NCBI RefSeq assembly: GCF_001949145.1
Contig: NW_019091371.1
Span: 172,494-236,493 of the forward strand
Direction: 5' to 3'
DNA: 64,000 nt
DNA from: Acanthaster planci
Lineage: Eukaryota; Echinodermata; Asteroidea; Valvatida; Acanthasteridae
The notes beneath the pieces were generated by a model. It searched no databases, was not told the origin of the DNA, and saw only the letters and a program-made list of their open reading frames with translations. Of the stretch, positions 63,646 through 64,000 are shown in pieces (position 1 is the stretch's first letter; every line of letters begins with the position of its first letter). A program made the translations under genes and the position numbers.

Positions 63646-64000
63646 TAGACTGAATTCTAATAGCAAGGAATTGACCACTCTCATATTGCCTACTATGTTA
63701 TGTATGGGTCTGCAGAGACTTGCAATCATATCAGCCCTTTGCCAGAATGAAAAGCAGTACTTACTCTTATCTTTATGTCCCCCGAGGACATAAATATGAA
63801 TAGGTAAAAAAAAGTGAACTACCGTTGCATGGACCCAACATGGTGCTTTTGTCCTAGTCTTGGTCCAAGACTGGATTTGGATTGTATTCCTGTAACAACC
63901 TTAATCCACCATAGAGGACACTATCAAGAAACCAACCCACACCCGTCTAGACAAATCCAGCAGGTCTGCTCCAGTTCTGAGCATATCAAGAAACAGACTC

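Larger units (their letters stand above)
59430..64000. other. Region downstream of FBLN1, no gene recognised
   Basis: 4.6 kb at the right edge. Open frames here are short and resemble nothing known. Contains a hairpin (62667-62753) and a small MITE (63525-63645). Confidence 0.6.

Overview
This is an animal nuclear genome window: two long, intron-rich genes on the + strand with GT/AG introns, sequence gaps written as N (15542-15673 and 40133-40774) and many small eukaryotic transposon remnants. No bacterial-type genes, operons, CRISPR arrays, rRNA or free-standing tRNA genes were seen. The gene content fits an invertebrate, most likely a deuterostome (amphioxus, hemichordate or echinoderm); species cannot be fixed from the sequence alone.

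Left third (1-17253): the C-terminal two thirds of the cohesin subunit SMC1. Sixteen coding exons run from 410 to a TAA at 17251-17253. All exon phases join cleanly, giving 821 residues that cover the end of the first coiled coil, the hinge, the returning coiled coil and the C-terminal ATPase half (LSGGEK signature and FFVLDEID Walker B). The start of the gene, with Walker A, lies left of the window. The introns carry a tRNA-derived SINE, a pogo/mariner-like non-autonomous element, fold-back elements and dispersed repeats.

Middle (17254-22830): 5.6 kb with no recognised gene, holding the SMC1 3' UTR and the fibulin promoter region.

Right two thirds (22831-59429): a fibulin-1 gene with a signal peptide, three anaphylatoxin-like modules, thirteen EGF-like modules each on one phase-1 exon, and two alternative C-terminal ends. 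The last shared exon (49160-49280) ends in phase 2. Both the terminal exon at 53828-54191 (fibulin-1C type) and the exon pair 56589-56869 plus 59278-59429 (fibulin-1D type) accept that phase. The predicted proteins are 861 aa (C) and 884 aa (D). The introns contain a broken IS630/Tc1-like transposon with matching inverted ends, a 69-bp minisatellite in a GC-richer block, a Myb/SANT-like ORF beside a 33-bp minisatellite, a second SINE copy and several inverted-repeat elements. Two of these resemble degenerate hammerhead-ribozyme motifs.

Right edge (59430-64000): no gene recognised; fold-back elements and a small hAT-like MITE.

The most interesting points are the apparently conserved C/D alternative ending of fibulin-1, the enlarged EGF array, and the SMC1-fibulin-1 neighbourhood, which recalls human 22q13.31 (SMC1B, RIBC2, FBLN1).
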